Source: Micromonospora sp. HM5-17
Lineage (GTDB): Bacteria; Actinomycetota; Actinomycetes; Mycobacteriales; Micromonosporaceae
Direction of reading: 5' to 3'
DNA: 64,000 nt
Assembly (NCBI RefSeq): GCF_003762835.1
Contig: NZ_RJWA01000005.1
Location: 310,001-374,000, forward strand
The position numbers and the translations under genes are program-made. Shown one piece after another: positions 30,339 through 39,425 of this stretch. Position 1 is the stretch's first letter. Each line of letters begins with the position of its first letter. A model generated the notes under the pieces. The model made no database searches. It was not told the origin of the DNA and worked only from the letters and a program-made list of their open reading frames with translations.

Positions 30339-31046
30339 TTAGAGGCGCAGGTCGGCCATGATCGGGAAGTGGTCGCTGGCCCGACGCGTCTGCTCGGTGT
30401 CCACCACCTCGTAGCGGAGCACGCTGATCCGGGGGTCCACGAAGATCGCGTCGATCCGGTTGCGCGGGTTGGCGCAGGAGAAGGTGGGCCGCTCCGCGCC
30501 GCCGGCCGCCACCGCGGCGTCGGTCAGGCCGTCCGCGACCGTACGCCAGGCGGCGCCGCCGGAGCCCTCGTTCAGGTCCGCCCCCACCACCACCGGCTCG
30601 GGCGCGCTGGCCAGCTCCTGCTTGAACAGGACGGCCTGGCCGGGGCGCTCGGCCGGGTCGGTGGAGAGGTGCGAACCGGCCAGGGTGAACCGGCGCCGCC
30701 CGACGGCACACTCGGCGAAGGCCGCGCCGCGCAGGTGCCGCCCGGGAGTCAACGGATACTGCCGGCACCAGGTGCGGTACACCCGGACCCGGAGGCTCGT
30801 CAGCAGCAGGTTGCCCAGCGCGGGCAGGCCACCGGCGGCGACCACCAGCCCGAGCCGGTGGGCCAGCGCCGCGCACCGGTACCGCCAGCGGAACCGCCGG
30901 GGTCCCTCCTGCACGATCACCACGTCGGGCGCGACCTCGCGGACGGCGGCGGCCAGCGCGTCGACGTCGTCCCGCTGGCCGTGCACGTTGTACGAGAGCA
31001 CCCGCAGGCGTACCGCCGACGTGTCGTCATCGGACGTACCCGTCAC
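30339..31046 (-). CDS. Endonuclease/exonuclease/phosphatase-family protein
   Basis: 235 residues from GTG 31046. All core motifs of the DNase I-like fold are present: LRVLSYNVHG (Asn), VVIVQEGP (Glu), LAGSHLSTDPAE (His), VVVGADLNEGSG (Asp and Asn), RIDAIFVDP and ASDHFPIMADL (Asp-His). Substrate class (nucleic acid, phosphoinositide or lipid) cannot be told. Begins 28 bases after the glucokinase stop, so co-transcribed with it. Confidence 0.88.
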   Translation of the reverse strand: MTGTSDDDTSAVRLRVLSYNVHGQRDDVDALAAAVREVAPDVVIVQEGPRRFRWRYRCAALAHRLGLVVAAGGLPALGNLLLTSLRVRVYRTWCRQYPLTPGRHLRGAAFAECAVGRRRFTLAGSHLSTDPAERPGQAVLFKQELASAPEPVVVGADLNEGSGGAAWRTVADGLTDAAVAAGGAERPTFSCANPRNRIDAIFVDPRISVLRYEVVDTEQTRRASDHFPIMADLRL

Positions 31047-31074
31047 CGCCCCTCCACTCGCTCGTCCGCGGCGG

Positions 31075-32022
31075 CTAGCGCCGCCGGGCCAGGTCGGCCG
31101 CACCGACCACCCCGGCGATGTTGCCCAGCTCCGCCGGCCGGATCTCCGCCACCGGGATCGCCGCGCGCGCCGCGAGCGCCTCGGTGAACGCCTGCCGGGT
31201 CGGCCCCATCAGCAGCTCACCCGCCTCCACCACGCCACCGCCGACCACCAGGACCTCCGGGTCGAGGATCTGCGCCATGTCGGCCAGCCCGATCCCGAGC
31301 CACCGGCCGATCTGGGCGAAGGCCGCACAGGAGACGGGATCGCCGGAGCGGGCCGCCGCCGTCACCATCGGCCCGGTGACCGCGTCGACGTCGCCGTCGG
31401 CCAGCTCGAGCAGAATGGCGGCGCGGGTCGGCTCCTGCCGGGCGCCCGCGCGGGCGAACCGGACCAGGGCGTTGCCGCTGGCGTACTGCTCGATGCAGCC
31501 GAGCCGGCCGCAGCCACAGAGGTGCCCCTCCGGCACCGAGAGCATGTGCCCCAGCTCGCCGGCGATGCCGTGGGCGCCGCGCAGCAGTTCGCCGCCGAGC
31601 ACGATGCCGCCGCCGACCCCGGTGCCGATGGTGAACAACACCATCGAGTTCTCCGCGTCCCGAGCGGCGCCGTACCGGAACTCGGCCCAGGCCGCCACGT
31701 TGGCGTCGTTCTCGACGATCACCGGCAGCCCGACGGCGTGGCTGACGTAGTCACGCAGTGGCTCGTCCCGCCACGCGATGTTGGGCGCGAAGAGCACCGT
31801 GGAGCGGGCGGCGTCGATCCACCCGGCCGCGCCGATCCCGACCGCCGTCACCTCGTGCTCGGCCGCCAGCTCGGCAACCACCTCGACGATGACATCCCGA
31901 GTCTTGGCGACGTCGTCGGCGGGGGTGTCGCGGCGCACGCGCACCCGGACCTCGCCCGCCTCGTCGACGACGCCGGCAGCCACCTTCGTACCCCCGACGT
32001 CGACTCCGATGGTCAGCGTCAC
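31075..32022 (-). CDS. glk: ROK-family glucokinase
   Basis: 315 residues from GTG 32022 (VTLTIGVDVGGTKVAAGVVD). Phosphorylates glucose with ATP (some actinobacterial forms also use polyphosphate). Motifs: phosphate-binding DVGGTK, VIVENDANVAAWAEF with the catalytic Asp, TIGTGVGGGIVLGGEL, AGELGHM and the ROK zinc site CGCGRLGCIEQYASG. Length equals the Streptomyces GlkA type. Followed by the EEP gene. The neighbourhood (acidic DUF5304-like protein, SRPBCC, acyl-CoA synthetase, pimB') resembles the glkA region of Streptomyces as I remember it. Confidence 0.92.
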   Translation of the reverse strand: MTLTIGVDVGGTKVAAGVVDEAGEVRVRVRRDTPADDVAKTRDVIVEVVAELAAEHEVTAVGIGAAGWIDAARSTVLFAPNIAWRDEPLRDYVSHAVGLPVIVENDANVAAWAEFRYGAARDAENSMVLFTIGTGVGGGIVLGGELLRGAHGIAGELGHMLSVPEGHLCGCGRLGCIEQYASGNALVRFARAGARQEPTRAAILLELADGDVDAVTGPMVTAAARSGDPVSCAAFAQIGRWLGIGLADMAQILDPEVLVVGGGVVEAGELLMGPTRQAFTEALAARAAIPVAEIRPAELGNIAGVVGAADLARRR

Positions 32023-32139
32023 CGCTGCCGCTCCCCTCTGCCGTACCGCTGCCCGCGGTCGTTTACCCGCCACTGCCGCCGTCGCCGCCGGCCGCCCACG
32101 CTGGCGATCGGCCGACCACCCCGCGGGGCGGCCGCGGCC

Positions 32140-33195
32140 TCACGCCCCGCCGGACGCTACCTGGTCCGCCGGGCCGGCGACCGTTCCCTCTGGCGTCCGC
32201 GACGCGGGCACCGCTGCCCGCCGCTCGCCCGCGCCGGCCCGGAAGTCGCCCGATCCGGTCCGGCAGGACCGTTCGTCCGACGTCGGCCCGTCCGACGTCG
32301 GCCGATCCGGATCGGCGGGGTCGTCGCTGACCGCCGCCCCCGGCTCAGCCCGGGTGGCCGCCGCCCAGACGTCCGTCTCGGCTGCCGGCCACGAATCATG
32401 CCCGGTACGGGTGGCCTCCCGCCATACCAGGTCGGCCTGACTTTCCCCGGCCTCGCTCGGGAGTCCGTCGGCGAGGCCCTGGTCCGTCGGGCCGCTGTCC
32501 GATCGGGTGCCCGCTGCCCGGTCGGCCGCCTCGGCGAACCGGGCGGCGGAACCGGCGGAACCCTCGCCCGCGAACCGCCCGGGATCCCGGTCGGCGGCGC
32601 TCCGCCCCGACGTCGGATCGGCCGCGCTCCGGCCGGACGTCGGATCGGCGGCGCTCCCGGTGGGCGTGAGGTCGGCCGGGGCGGCGTCGCGGGCGGCGCC
32701 GGCGACCCCGGAGAACGCCCGCAGCAGGCTGGCCACCCCGGCGGCGAAGTCCCCGGCGCCGGTTGCCAGCCGTTCGACCAGGTCGGGGCTCGGGTCACGT
32801 AGCGCCGCGATCGTGCGGCAGACGGGGCAGATACAGCACTCCGCGGTTCCCGTGGCGAACCCGGCGCCCGTCGGCGTACCACCGTGGGAGGTGGACCCGC
32901 CACCGGCCGACCCGCCACCGTCGGGGCCGGCCGCGCCCGCCCCCGGACCGCCCGAGGCGGCCGGGCCCGGGGTATCCCCGGACACCGAACGCCCGACGGA
33001 CGCGTCCCGGCCGGACGGGCGCCCGACGTGGTCGAGCACGTCGGAGATCAGGTTGCCCACCGGGCCGAACGCGCCGGCCCGCGCCCCGGAGGCGGCGGAC
33101 TGGGCCATGGCGAACACGGTGGCGACGAGACGTTCCGCCTCCTCCCGCGCCGACCCCGGCTCGGTCGCGCCGCCGAACGTCCCGTGTTCTCCCAT
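32140..33195 (-). CDS. Acidic low-complexity protein (DUF5304-like)
   Basis: 351 residues, ATG 33195. An ordered N-terminus (REEAERLVATVFAMAQSAAS) and a central ECCICPVCRTIAALRDPSPD block with four close cysteines, then LVERLATGAGDFAAGVASLL, are likely the only folded parts. The rest is Gly/Ser/Ala/Asp-rich, with three tandem 9-residue repeats (SAADPTSGR type). The same cysteine-plus-helix core occurs in short streptomycete proteins upstream of glucokinase. Function unknown. About 38 bases downstream of the SRPBCC gene, probably one operon. Confidence 0.65.
   Translation of the reverse strand: MGEHGTFGGATEPGSAREEAERLVATVFAMAQSAASGARAGAFGPVGNLISDVLDHVGRPSGRDASVGRSVSGDTPGPAASGGPGAGAAGPDGGGSAGGGSTSHGGTPTGAGFATGTAECCICPVCRTIAALRDPSPDLVERLATGAGDFAAGVASLLRAFSGVAGAARDAAPADLTPTGSAADPTSGRSAADPTSGRSAADRDPGRFAGEGSAGSAARFAEAADRAAGTRSDSGPTDQGLADGLPSEAGESQADLVWREATRTGHDSWPAAETDVWAAATRAEPGAAVSDDPADPDRPTSDGPTSDERSCRTGSGDFRAGAGERRAAVPASRTPEGTVAGPADQVASGGA
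32586..32666. repeat. Three 27-bp tandem repeats within the acidic protein gene
   Basis: Units at 32586-32612, 32613-32639 and 32640-32666 share TCGGATCGGC-GCGCTCC cores and keep the reading frame, coding on the minus strand for SAAD-type nonapeptides. Confidence 0.75.
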
Positions 33196-33233
33196 GATCG
33201 GCTCCTTCACGCCCGCCGCGCCCACCGGTGGGG

Positions 33234-33689
33234 TCAACGCGCCCCATCCACGGATTCCACCCGCCGCTTCAGCTGCGTCAACGCCGCATCCATAATCATC
33301 TTCTCGGCCTTGCGCCGGAACATCCCGAGCATGCCGACGGAGAGTTCGACCTCCAGCGTGTACGTCACGGTCGAGGTGCCGTCCCCGTTGTCCTCGACGT
33401 CGTACGACCCGCGCTGGGACCGCTGCATCCGCGACGGCTGGACCAGGTGCCACTCGATCCGCGAGATGTCCTCGGCGTACTCGTACGCGAGGGTGTACTC
33501 GTCGGTCATCACCCCGGCGTCGACCACGAACCGGACCTGGGCGGCGTAGCCGTCCTCGTACTCCTCCAGCACCTCGACCCGCTTCACGGCGCCGGCCCAC
33601 TCCGGGTACCGCGGAAAGTCACAGATCACCGATGCCACCTGGGCCGGCGGCGCGGCGATGACGATCGACTGGGTGGAGGAATCCGCCAT
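33234..33689 (-). CDS. SRPBCC / polyketide cyclase-dehydrase-like protein
   Basis: 151 residues, ATG 33689. START-like fold pattern: SIVIAAPPAQVASVICDFPR, YPEWAGAVKRVEVLEEYEDG, YTLAYEYAEDISRIEWHLV, GSYDVEDNGDGTSTVTYTLE and a C-terminal long helix AEKMIMDAALTQLKRRVES. These are small lipid- or ligand-binding proteins. Its divergent neighbour is a long-chain acyl-CoA synthetase, which suggests a lipid ligand. No catalytic motif is evident. Confidence 0.85.
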   Translation of the reverse strand: MADSSTQSIVIAAPPAQVASVICDFPRYPEWAGAVKRVEVLEEYEDGYAAQVRFVVDAGVMTDEYTLAYEYAEDISRIEWHLVQPSRMQRSQRGSYDVEDNGDGTSTVTYTLEVELSVGMLGMFRRKAEKMIMDAALTQLKRRVESVDGAR

Positions 33690-33925
33690 GTCCGGCAGGC
33701 TACCCCGCGGCGGCGCGGATCGTGCCGCCCACCTCGCCGCCCACGCCGGTCCGCCGGCCGGTCCGCCGCCAGTACGCCCGCCGGTCCGCCGCCGGCGCCC
33801 CGGCGTCGGGCCGGCGGGTGCGGGCCTGCTCGGGCGGACAGACCCGGCGGCCAGGTAGGTTGCGGAGGTAACCGGACCGGTCAGTCGAGGGCAGACCGGA
33901 TCGACACGAGCCCGAGGGAGTGCAG

Positions 33926-35737
33926 GTGCGCGAGTTCTCGGTCCCGCCGGCGGCCACCGTCGGCGACGCGGCCAACCTCACCGACCCCGTCTGGGGCAAC
34001 GCCGAGGAGGCGCCGGAGAGCGTGCAGTTCATCCGTCGCACCGCCGGGGAGGGCGGCGCGAACGGCTGGGTCGAGGTCACCTGCCGGCAGTTCCGCGACG
34101 AGGTCGTCGCGGTGGCCCGCGGCCTGATCGCGGCCGGGATCACCCCCGGTTCCCGGGTCGGGCTGATGGCCCGAACCCGGTACGAGTGGACGCTGATCGA
34201 CTACGCCATCTGGGCCGCCGGCGGGGTCACCGTGCCGGTCTACGAGACCTCCAGCGCGGAGCAGGTCGCGTGGATCCTCGCCGACTCGGGGGCGGTCGCG
34301 TGCGTCGTGGAGACGGCCGCCCACGCCGAGATCCTCTCCGGGATCCGTGACCGGTTGCCCGCGCTGGAACGGTTCTGGCAGATCGACCAGGGCGGGGTCG
34401 CCGAGCTTATCGCCCTCGGGGAACAGATCGACCCGGCCGAGGTCGACCTGCGTCGCCGGGCGGTCCGGGCCGACGACATCGCCACGATCATCTACACCAG
34501 CGGTACCACCGGCCGGCCCAAGGGATGCGTGCTGACCCACCGCAACCTGCTCTCCGACATCTCCAACGCGATCCCGGTGCTGCCCAACCTCTTCAACGAG
34601 GGCGCATCGACCCTGCTCTTCCTGCCGCTGGCCCACTCGTTCGCCCGGCTGATCCAGATCGGCACGGTGCAGGCCCGGGCCACGGTGGTGCACGCCGCCG
34701 ACCCGAAAAACCTGGTCAACGAGCTGAAGGAGGTCCGCCCCACCTTCGTGCTCTCGGTACCCCGGGTCTTCGAGAAGGTCTACACCGGGGCGCTCCAGAA
34801 GGCGAGCGAGGAGGGGAAGGCGAAGGCGTTCGCCGCCGCCGAGCGGGTGGCGATCGCGTACAGCCAGGCCCTGGACACCCCGTCCGGACCCGGTCTGGTG
34901 CTGCGGCTGCGGCACTGGGTCTTCGACCGGCTGGTCTACCGCAAGCTGCGGGCTGCGCTCGGGGGGCGGTGCGAGAACGCGATCTCCGGCGGGGCGCCGC
35001 TCGGCGCGCGGCTCGGCCACTTCTTCCGCGGCGTCGGCGTCAGGGTCTACGAGGGGTACGGCCTCACCGAGACCTCTCCGGCCGTCGCGGTGAACCTGCC
35101 CGGGGCCACCCGGATCGGCACGGTCGGCCGACCGCTGCCCGGGATCACCATCCGGATCGCCGACGACGGCGAGATCCTGATCAAGGGCGACGTGGTGTTC
35201 CGGGAGTACTGGAACAACCCGGAGGCGACCGCCGAGGTGCTCACCCCGGACGGCTGGTTCCACAGCGGCGACCTCGGCGAGTTGGACGGCGACGGGTACC
35301 TCCGGATCACCGGGCGCAAGAAGGAGATCATCGTTACGGCGAGCGGCAAGAACGTCGCCCCCGCCGTACTGGAGGATCGGGTCCGGGCGCACCGGCTGGT
35401 CAGCCAGTGCATGGTGGTGGGCGACCGCCGCCCGTTCGTCGCCGCGCTGATCACCATCGACGAGCAGGCGTTGCCGACCTGGCTGCGCGAGCACGGCCGG
35501 CCGGAGGACACCCCGGTCGCCCAGCTCCGCGACGACCCGGAGCTATGCGCCGAGATCCAGACCGCGGTGGACGAGGCCAACCGGGCGGTCAGCCGGCCCG
35601 AGACGATCAAGCGGTTCCGGATCCTTCCCCGGGACTTCACCGAGGCGAACGGCGAGCTGACCCCATCGCTCAAGATCAAACGCAACGTCGTGGCAAAGAC
35701 ATACGCCGCCGACATCGCCGCACTATACGGCGACTGA
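33926..35737 (+). CDS. Long-chain fatty acid-CoA ligase (AMP-binding)
   Basis: 603 residues from GTG 33926, five bases after GAGGGAG; a GTG at 33920 is too close to that site. Adenylate-forming enzyme: P-loop IIYTSGTTGRPKGCVLTH (about 190-207), YEGYGLTETSPAVAVN, and hinge GDLGELDGDGYLRITGRKKE followed by VTASGKNVAPAVLED. FadD15-like long-chain type by length and by the extra middle region (LVNELKEVRPTFVLSVPRVF). Activates fatty acids to acyl-CoA at the membrane or cytosol. The next gene starts 15 bases later. Confidence 0.93.
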   Translation: MREFSVPPAATVGDAANLTDPVWGNAEEAPESVQFIRRTAGEGGANGWVEVTCRQFRDEVVAVARGLIAAGITPGSRVGLMARTRYEWTLIDYAIWAAGGVTVPVYETSSAEQVAWILADSGAVACVVETAAHAEILSGIRDRLPALERFWQIDQGGVAELIALGEQIDPAEVDLRRRAVRADDIATIIYTSGTTGRPKGCVLTHRNLLSDISNAIPVLPNLFNEGASTLLFLPLAHSFARLIQIGTVQARATVVHAADPKNLVNELKEVRPTFVLSVPRVFEKVYTGALQKASEEGKAKAFAAAERVAIAYSQALDTPSGPGLVLRLRHWVFDRLVYRKLRAALGGRCENAISGGAPLGARLGHFFRGVGVRVYEGYGLTETSPAVAVNLPGATRIGTVGRPLPGITIRIADDGEILIKGDVVFREYWNNPEATAEVLTPDGWFHSGDLGELDGDGYLRITGRKKEIIVTASGKNVAPAVLEDRVRAHRLVSQCMVVGDRRPFVAALITIDEQALPTWLREHGRPEDTPVAQLRDDPELCAEIQTAVDEANRAVSRPETIKRFRILPRDFTEANGELTPSLKIKRNVVAKTYAADIAALYGD

Positions 35738-35751
35738 CTACGATCCGTCAG

Positions 35752-37446
35752 GTGCCCGCCTCGACCTCCGGTCCGCCTCCCCCGCACCCGCTCGCGACGG
35801 CGGCGCGCTTCGTCATGCTCGCCCTGGTCGCGGTCCTCACCCTGATCGCCACCCGGGACCTGGGGCAGCTCCGCTGGGTCGCCCTGCTCGCCGTCGCCAG
35901 CGTCCCCGCGGTGGTCGCGCCCGGGCACCGACGGGTGGCGCCGCTCGCGAGATTCGCCGAGGTCGTCATCGTCGGACTGGCCGCCGGCCAGGTCGCCGCC
36001 GCGGCGACCATCAACGACGCCATGCCCGGGCTCGCGGCCTCGGCGATCCTGCCCTACCTCGCCGTGCCGCTCACCGCCGCGGCGCTGCACAACCGATCCC
36101 GAGAGGGGATCATCCTGCTCACGGTCGCCGCGGCGACCCTCACGGTCGGCGGCACCATCGCGAGCAGCGACGGCGGCCGGCAGATCACCCAGATCGGCTA
36201 CCTGGCGTCGGCGGCCCAGTGGCTGATCCTCGCCGGGCTCGGCATCTCCGCGGCCGGCACGCTGCAACGGATCGTCCAGGCCCGGGGCGAGAGCCGGCCA
36301 CAGCCGTACGCGGAGGCGACCCGGCTACTGACCCAGTTGCGCAGCGTCGCACGGCAGCTACCCGGGGCAACCCTCGACCCGGGCAGCATCTCCGAGCACC
36401 TGCTGGAGGAGCTGCGCGCGGTCGCGCCGTCCGACCGGGCGGCGGTCCTCTCCGCCAGCGGCGGCGGACGGCTGGTGGTCCTCGCCCAGGCCGGCGTGGA
36501 TCGGGTCGACTGGGAGACGACGCTGGACGCCGATTCGGCGATCGCCGACGCCTGGGCCAGCCAGCAGCCGCAGACCGCCAACCGGTCACAGGCCCGCTCG
36601 CACCCCGGCGGCGACGTGTCCGCGCTGGTCGTGCCGCTGGTCGCCGGGGTCCGGACGGTGGGGCTGGTCACCCTGGAGGCCGACGTCGCCAACGCCTACC
36701 CGCCGGCGGTGGTCGCCCGGGTGACCGCGCTCACCCGGCCGGCCGCGCTCCGGCTCGAGGCCGCGCTCCTCTTCGACGAGGTACGGTCGCTCGCCACCAA
36801 CGAGGAACGGCAGCGGCTGGCCCGGGAGATCCACGACGGCGTCGCCCAGGAGCTGGTGATGGTCGGGTACGGCATCGACAACGCCCTGGCCTCCCTGCCG
36901 GAGGGTGCGACCGAGACGGCCGAGGAGCTGCGGACCCTGCGCGCCGAGGTGACCCGGGTCATCACGGAGCTGCGACTCAGCCTCTTCGAGCTGCGCAGCG
37001 AGGTGGACCGGCACGGCGGGCTCGCCGCCGCCATCGCCGAGTACGCCCGCACCGTCGGTGCCTCCGCCGGTCTACGGGTGCACTACACGCTCGACGAGTC
37101 GACCGCCCGGCTGCCGGCCGCGACCGAGGCGGAGTTGCTGCGAATCGCACAGGAGGCAATCACAAACGCCCGAAAGCACGCCGGAGCGACGAATTTGTGG
37201 GTCACCTGTACCATCGATCCCCCATTCGCCCAGATTGAAGTGTCGGATGATGGTCAGGGCATTACTGACCAGCGACCCGATGGCAGGTATGGTCTTGCGA
37301 TCATGGCAGAGAGGGCGGAACGTATCCGGGGCCGGCTAGAGATCAGTCCGCGACACCCCAGCGGCACGACGGTGGCGGTGGTACTCGGAACCTCGCCCCG
37401 GCGCGATAACGTGCGCGATAGCGTCACCGCATCAGAAGGGGAGTAA
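35752..37446 (+). CDS. GAF-containing NarL-type sensor histidine kinase
   Basis: 564 residues from GTG 35752; no clear Shine-Dalgarno. Five to six membrane helices in residues 15-180 (FVMLALVAVLTLIA, EVVIVGLAAGQVAAAA, ILPYLAVPLTAAAL and others). A GAF-like domain at about 205-340 (ISEHLLEELRAVAPSDRAAV to ALVVPLVAGVRTVGLVTLEA). HisKA_3 box LAREIHDGVAQELVMVGYG, N box LRIAQEAITNARKHAGA, EVSDDGQGI, YGLAIMAERAE. Pairs with the regulator 7 bases downstream. The last 300 bases use less GC-biased codons than the rest of the gene. Confidence 0.92.
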   Translation: MPASTSGPPPPHPLATAARFVMLALVAVLTLIATRDLGQLRWVALLAVASVPAVVAPGHRRVAPLARFAEVVIVGLAAGQVAAAATINDAMPGLAASAILPYLAVPLTAAALHNRSREGIILLTVAAATLTVGGTIASSDGGRQITQIGYLASAAQWLILAGLGISAAGTLQRIVQARGESRPQPYAEATRLLTQLRSVARQLPGATLDPGSISEHLLEELRAVAPSDRAAVLSASGGGRLVVLAQAGVDRVDWETTLDADSAIADAWASQQPQTANRSQARSHPGGDVSALVVPLVAGVRTVGLVTLEADVANAYPPAVVARVTALTRPAALRLEAALLFDEVRSLATNEERQRLAREIHDGVAQELVMVGYGIDNALASLPEGATETAEELRTLRAEVTRVITELRLSLFELRSEVDRHGGLAAAIAEYARTVGASAGLRVHYTLDESTARLPAATEAELLRIAQEAITNARKHAGATNLWVTCTIDPPFAQIEVSDDGQGITDQRPDGRYGLAIMAERAERIRGRLEISPRHPSGTTVAVVLGTSPRRDNVRDSVTASEGE

Positions 37447-37453
37447 CCCGAGC

Positions 37454-38122
37454 ATGACCACCAGCCCCATGCCGACCACTCGGACCAAGGTCCTGCTCGT
37501 CGACGATCATGACCTGATCCGCAAGGGACTCCGGCACGCGTTCGAGCGGGACCGGCAGTTCGAGGTCGTCGGCGAAGCCGCCACCGCCGCGGAAGGGGTC
37601 CGACAGGCCGGCGCTCTGCAGCCCGACGTCGTGATCATGGATCTCCGCCTTCCCGACGGCAGTGGGCTCGAAGCCACCCGTGCCCTCCGGAAGTCCAGCG
37701 CCACCATGGGGATCGTGGTGCTGACCATGTACGCCGGCGACGACCAGCTCTTCGGCGCCCTGGAGGCCGGTGCGAGCGCCTTCGTCCCGAAGACCGCCCC
37801 CGCCGACGAGGTCGTGGCCGCCGCCCGGCACGCCGCCTCGTCGCCCAGCGCCTTCACCGCCGCCGATCTCGCCGAGGCGATGAAGCGCCGGCTCGCCCCC
37901 TCCGGCCCGCAGCTCTCGCCCCGGGAGGGGCAGGTGCTGCGCCTGCTCGCCGACGGGATGAGCGTGGCGGGGATCGCCAAGCAGCTCTTCGTCAGCGAGT
38001 CGACGGCCAAGACCCACATCTCGAAGCTCTACGAGAAGCTGGGCGCGGCCAACCGGGCGCAGGCGCTGATGACCGCGCTCCGGCTGGGCCTGCTGGAGGC
38101 ACCGGACGCGCCGAAGTTCTGA
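37454..38122 (+). CDS. NarL/LuxR-family response regulator
   Basis: 222 residues, ATG 37454. Receiver LLVDDHDLIRKGL, phospho-Asp in VVIMDLRLPDGSG, Thr in VVLTMYAGDD and Lys in FVPKTAPADE. HTH: LSPREGQVLRLLADGMSVAG and FVSESTAKTHISKLYEKLG. Cognate to the kinase upstream. Targets unknown. Confidence 0.94.
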   Translation: MTTSPMPTTRTKVLLVDDHDLIRKGLRHAFERDRQFEVVGEAATAAEGVRQAGALQPDVVIMDLRLPDGSGLEATRALRKSSATMGIVVLTMYAGDDQLFGALEAGASAFVPKTAPADEVVAAARHAASSPSAFTAADLAEAMKRRLAPSGPQLSPREGQVLRLLADGMSVAGIAKQLFVSESTAKTHISKLYEKLGAANRAQALMTALRLGLLEAPDAPKF

Positions 38123-38127
38123 CGCCC

Positions 38128-38172
38128 GCTGATCCCGGGTGGCGGGCCGGCACGGGCCCGCCCAGGGTCAGC
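38128..38172. terminator. Imperfect hairpin between convergent genes
   Basis: GCTGA (38128-38132) pairs with TCAGC (38168-38172). Inside, CCCGGGTGGCGGGCC faces GGGCCCGCCCAGGG with one or two bulges. Between the response regulator and DUF4395 genes. Confidence 0.5.
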
Positions 38173-38195
38173 AGCCGTGAGCGTCAGCACCGGGG

Positions 38196-38642
38196 TCAGG
38201 GCGTGGGATCGGGGACCCGGGACGGCACCGCGCGGCCGGTCAGCCGCCGGAACGCCAGGTACGTCTCGCAGCCGAGGCAGAGGCCGAAGGCCGCGCTGAG
38301 GAAGGCGGCCGCCAGCGCCAGGCAGCCCATGACGAGGCCCAGCACCGGCGCGCCACCGAGGTAGCCGGCGGCGCAGACGAGCAGGAAGACGAACCCGACG
38401 ACCTGGGAGAACCGGACCGGCGCCGCCGGCTCCAGCTCGGCCGGCCGGGCCAGCCGGGGCGCGACCACGGCCCGGAAGAGCAGGGCGTACGGGTTCCACC
38501 GCGGGTTCAGCGCGCCGATCGCGTAGACCGCCGCCTGTGCCAGCGCCACCCAGCCGGAGGCGGTGACCAGGACGACGACGATGACGAGCGCCGTGAGTGC
38601 CGCCACGAAACGTGGCGCGCGAGGGTCGAGCAACACGGTCAC
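38196..38642 (-). CDS. DUF4395 membrane protein
   Basis: 148 residues from GTG 38642 (VTVLLDPRAPRFVAALT). Four membrane helices, the family-typical RWNPYALLFRAVVAPRL and the C-terminal GLCLGCETY with two cysteines three apart. DUF4395 genes usually sit beside a thioredoxin-like gene, as here (52 bases downstream of it), so a role in thiol exchange across the membrane is plausible. Confidence 0.88.
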   Translation of the reverse strand: MTVLLDPRAPRFVAALTALVIVVVLVTASGWVALAQAAVYAIGALNPRWNPYALLFRAVVAPRLARPAELEPAAPVRFSQVVGFVFLLVCAAGYLGGAPVLGLVMGCLALAAAFLSAAFGLCLGCETYLAFRRLTGRAVPSRVPDPTP

Positions 38643-38694
38643 CTCTCGGGGGAAGGGGCTTCGGTCGACTCGGCGTCGGCGACGGCCCGGACGA

Positions 38695-39264
38695 TCACGG
38701 TGTGGCGTCGCCAAGCAGCGGCGCGACGGCGGCGATCACCTGCGCCTTGCGGGGCACGCCGACGGCCCGCCGGACCACCCGCCCCTCGGCGTCGACCACG
38801 AGCACGGTCGGGGTGCGCCAGATCCCGAGGGTCCGGACCGCGGCCAGGTGGCTCTCCGCGTCGACCTCGAGGTGACGTACGCCGTCGAGCAGCGCCGCGA
38901 CCTCGGCGAGCACCCGGCGGGTAGCCCGGCACGGGGCACAGAACGCCGACGAGAACTGCAGGAGCGTGGCGGGGGTCCCCAGCCGTACGCCGAGCGCGGT
39001 GAGCACGGCGCGCGTCTCCGCCCCGTCGGCTTGGCCTGCCCCGGCGCTCGGGTCCGGCGGCTCCGACACGGCCGACGCCGCCGGCTCGGGCCGCCGCGGC
39101 ACGGCCGCCACCAGGCTCTCCGGCGCCGCCAGGCTCTCCGGTGCCGGGCCGGCCGGGGCCACGGGCCGGAACAGGCCGTCCCGGCGACGGTGCCACAGCC
39201 CGAGCCCGATGGCCGTCAGCAGTGTGGCCGCCACCGCGACGGATGAGGTAAACGCGTCCCGCAC
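38695..39264 (-). CDS. Membrane-anchored thioredoxin-like protein
   Basis: 189 residues from GTG 39264 (VRDAFTSSVAVAATLLTAIG); ATG starts at 39300-39303 are possible. An N-terminal helix VAVAATLLTAIGLGLW acts as signal anchor, then a flexible Pro/Ala linker, then a thioredoxin domain with the redox motif FCAPCRATRRVL and the cis-Pro segment RTPTVLVVDAEGRVV. Probably reduces or oxidises thiols outside the membrane together with the DUF4395 protein encoded downstream. Confidence 0.85.
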   Translation of the reverse strand: MRDAFTSSVAVAATLLTAIGLGLWHRRRDGLFRPVAPAGPAPESLAAPESLVAAVPRRPEPAASAVSEPPDPSAGAGQADGAETRAVLTALGVRLGTPATLLQFSSAFCAPCRATRRVLAEVAALLDGVRHLEVDAESHLAAVRTLGIWRTPTVLVVDAEGRVVRRAVGVPRKAQVIAAVAPLLGDATP

Positions 39265-39425
39265 GGGAACAGACTGCCACGCCGAAGCATCGACGGCCAT
39301 CATGCACGCCGGGTCGTGGCGCGGCGATCCCGCCGCCCTGACGGGACCCGCGTCATCCGGTCGGCGTCGCCCACCGTCGTGCCGCCGGCGGCTCCGCAGC
39401 CGGCGCCCGTCACCCGAGGACTCGG

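Noticed and set aside
30460-32802. 780-codon plus-strand frame opposite EEP, glk and the acidic protein
   Set aside because: Antisense shadow; the minus-strand genes carry all conserved motifs.
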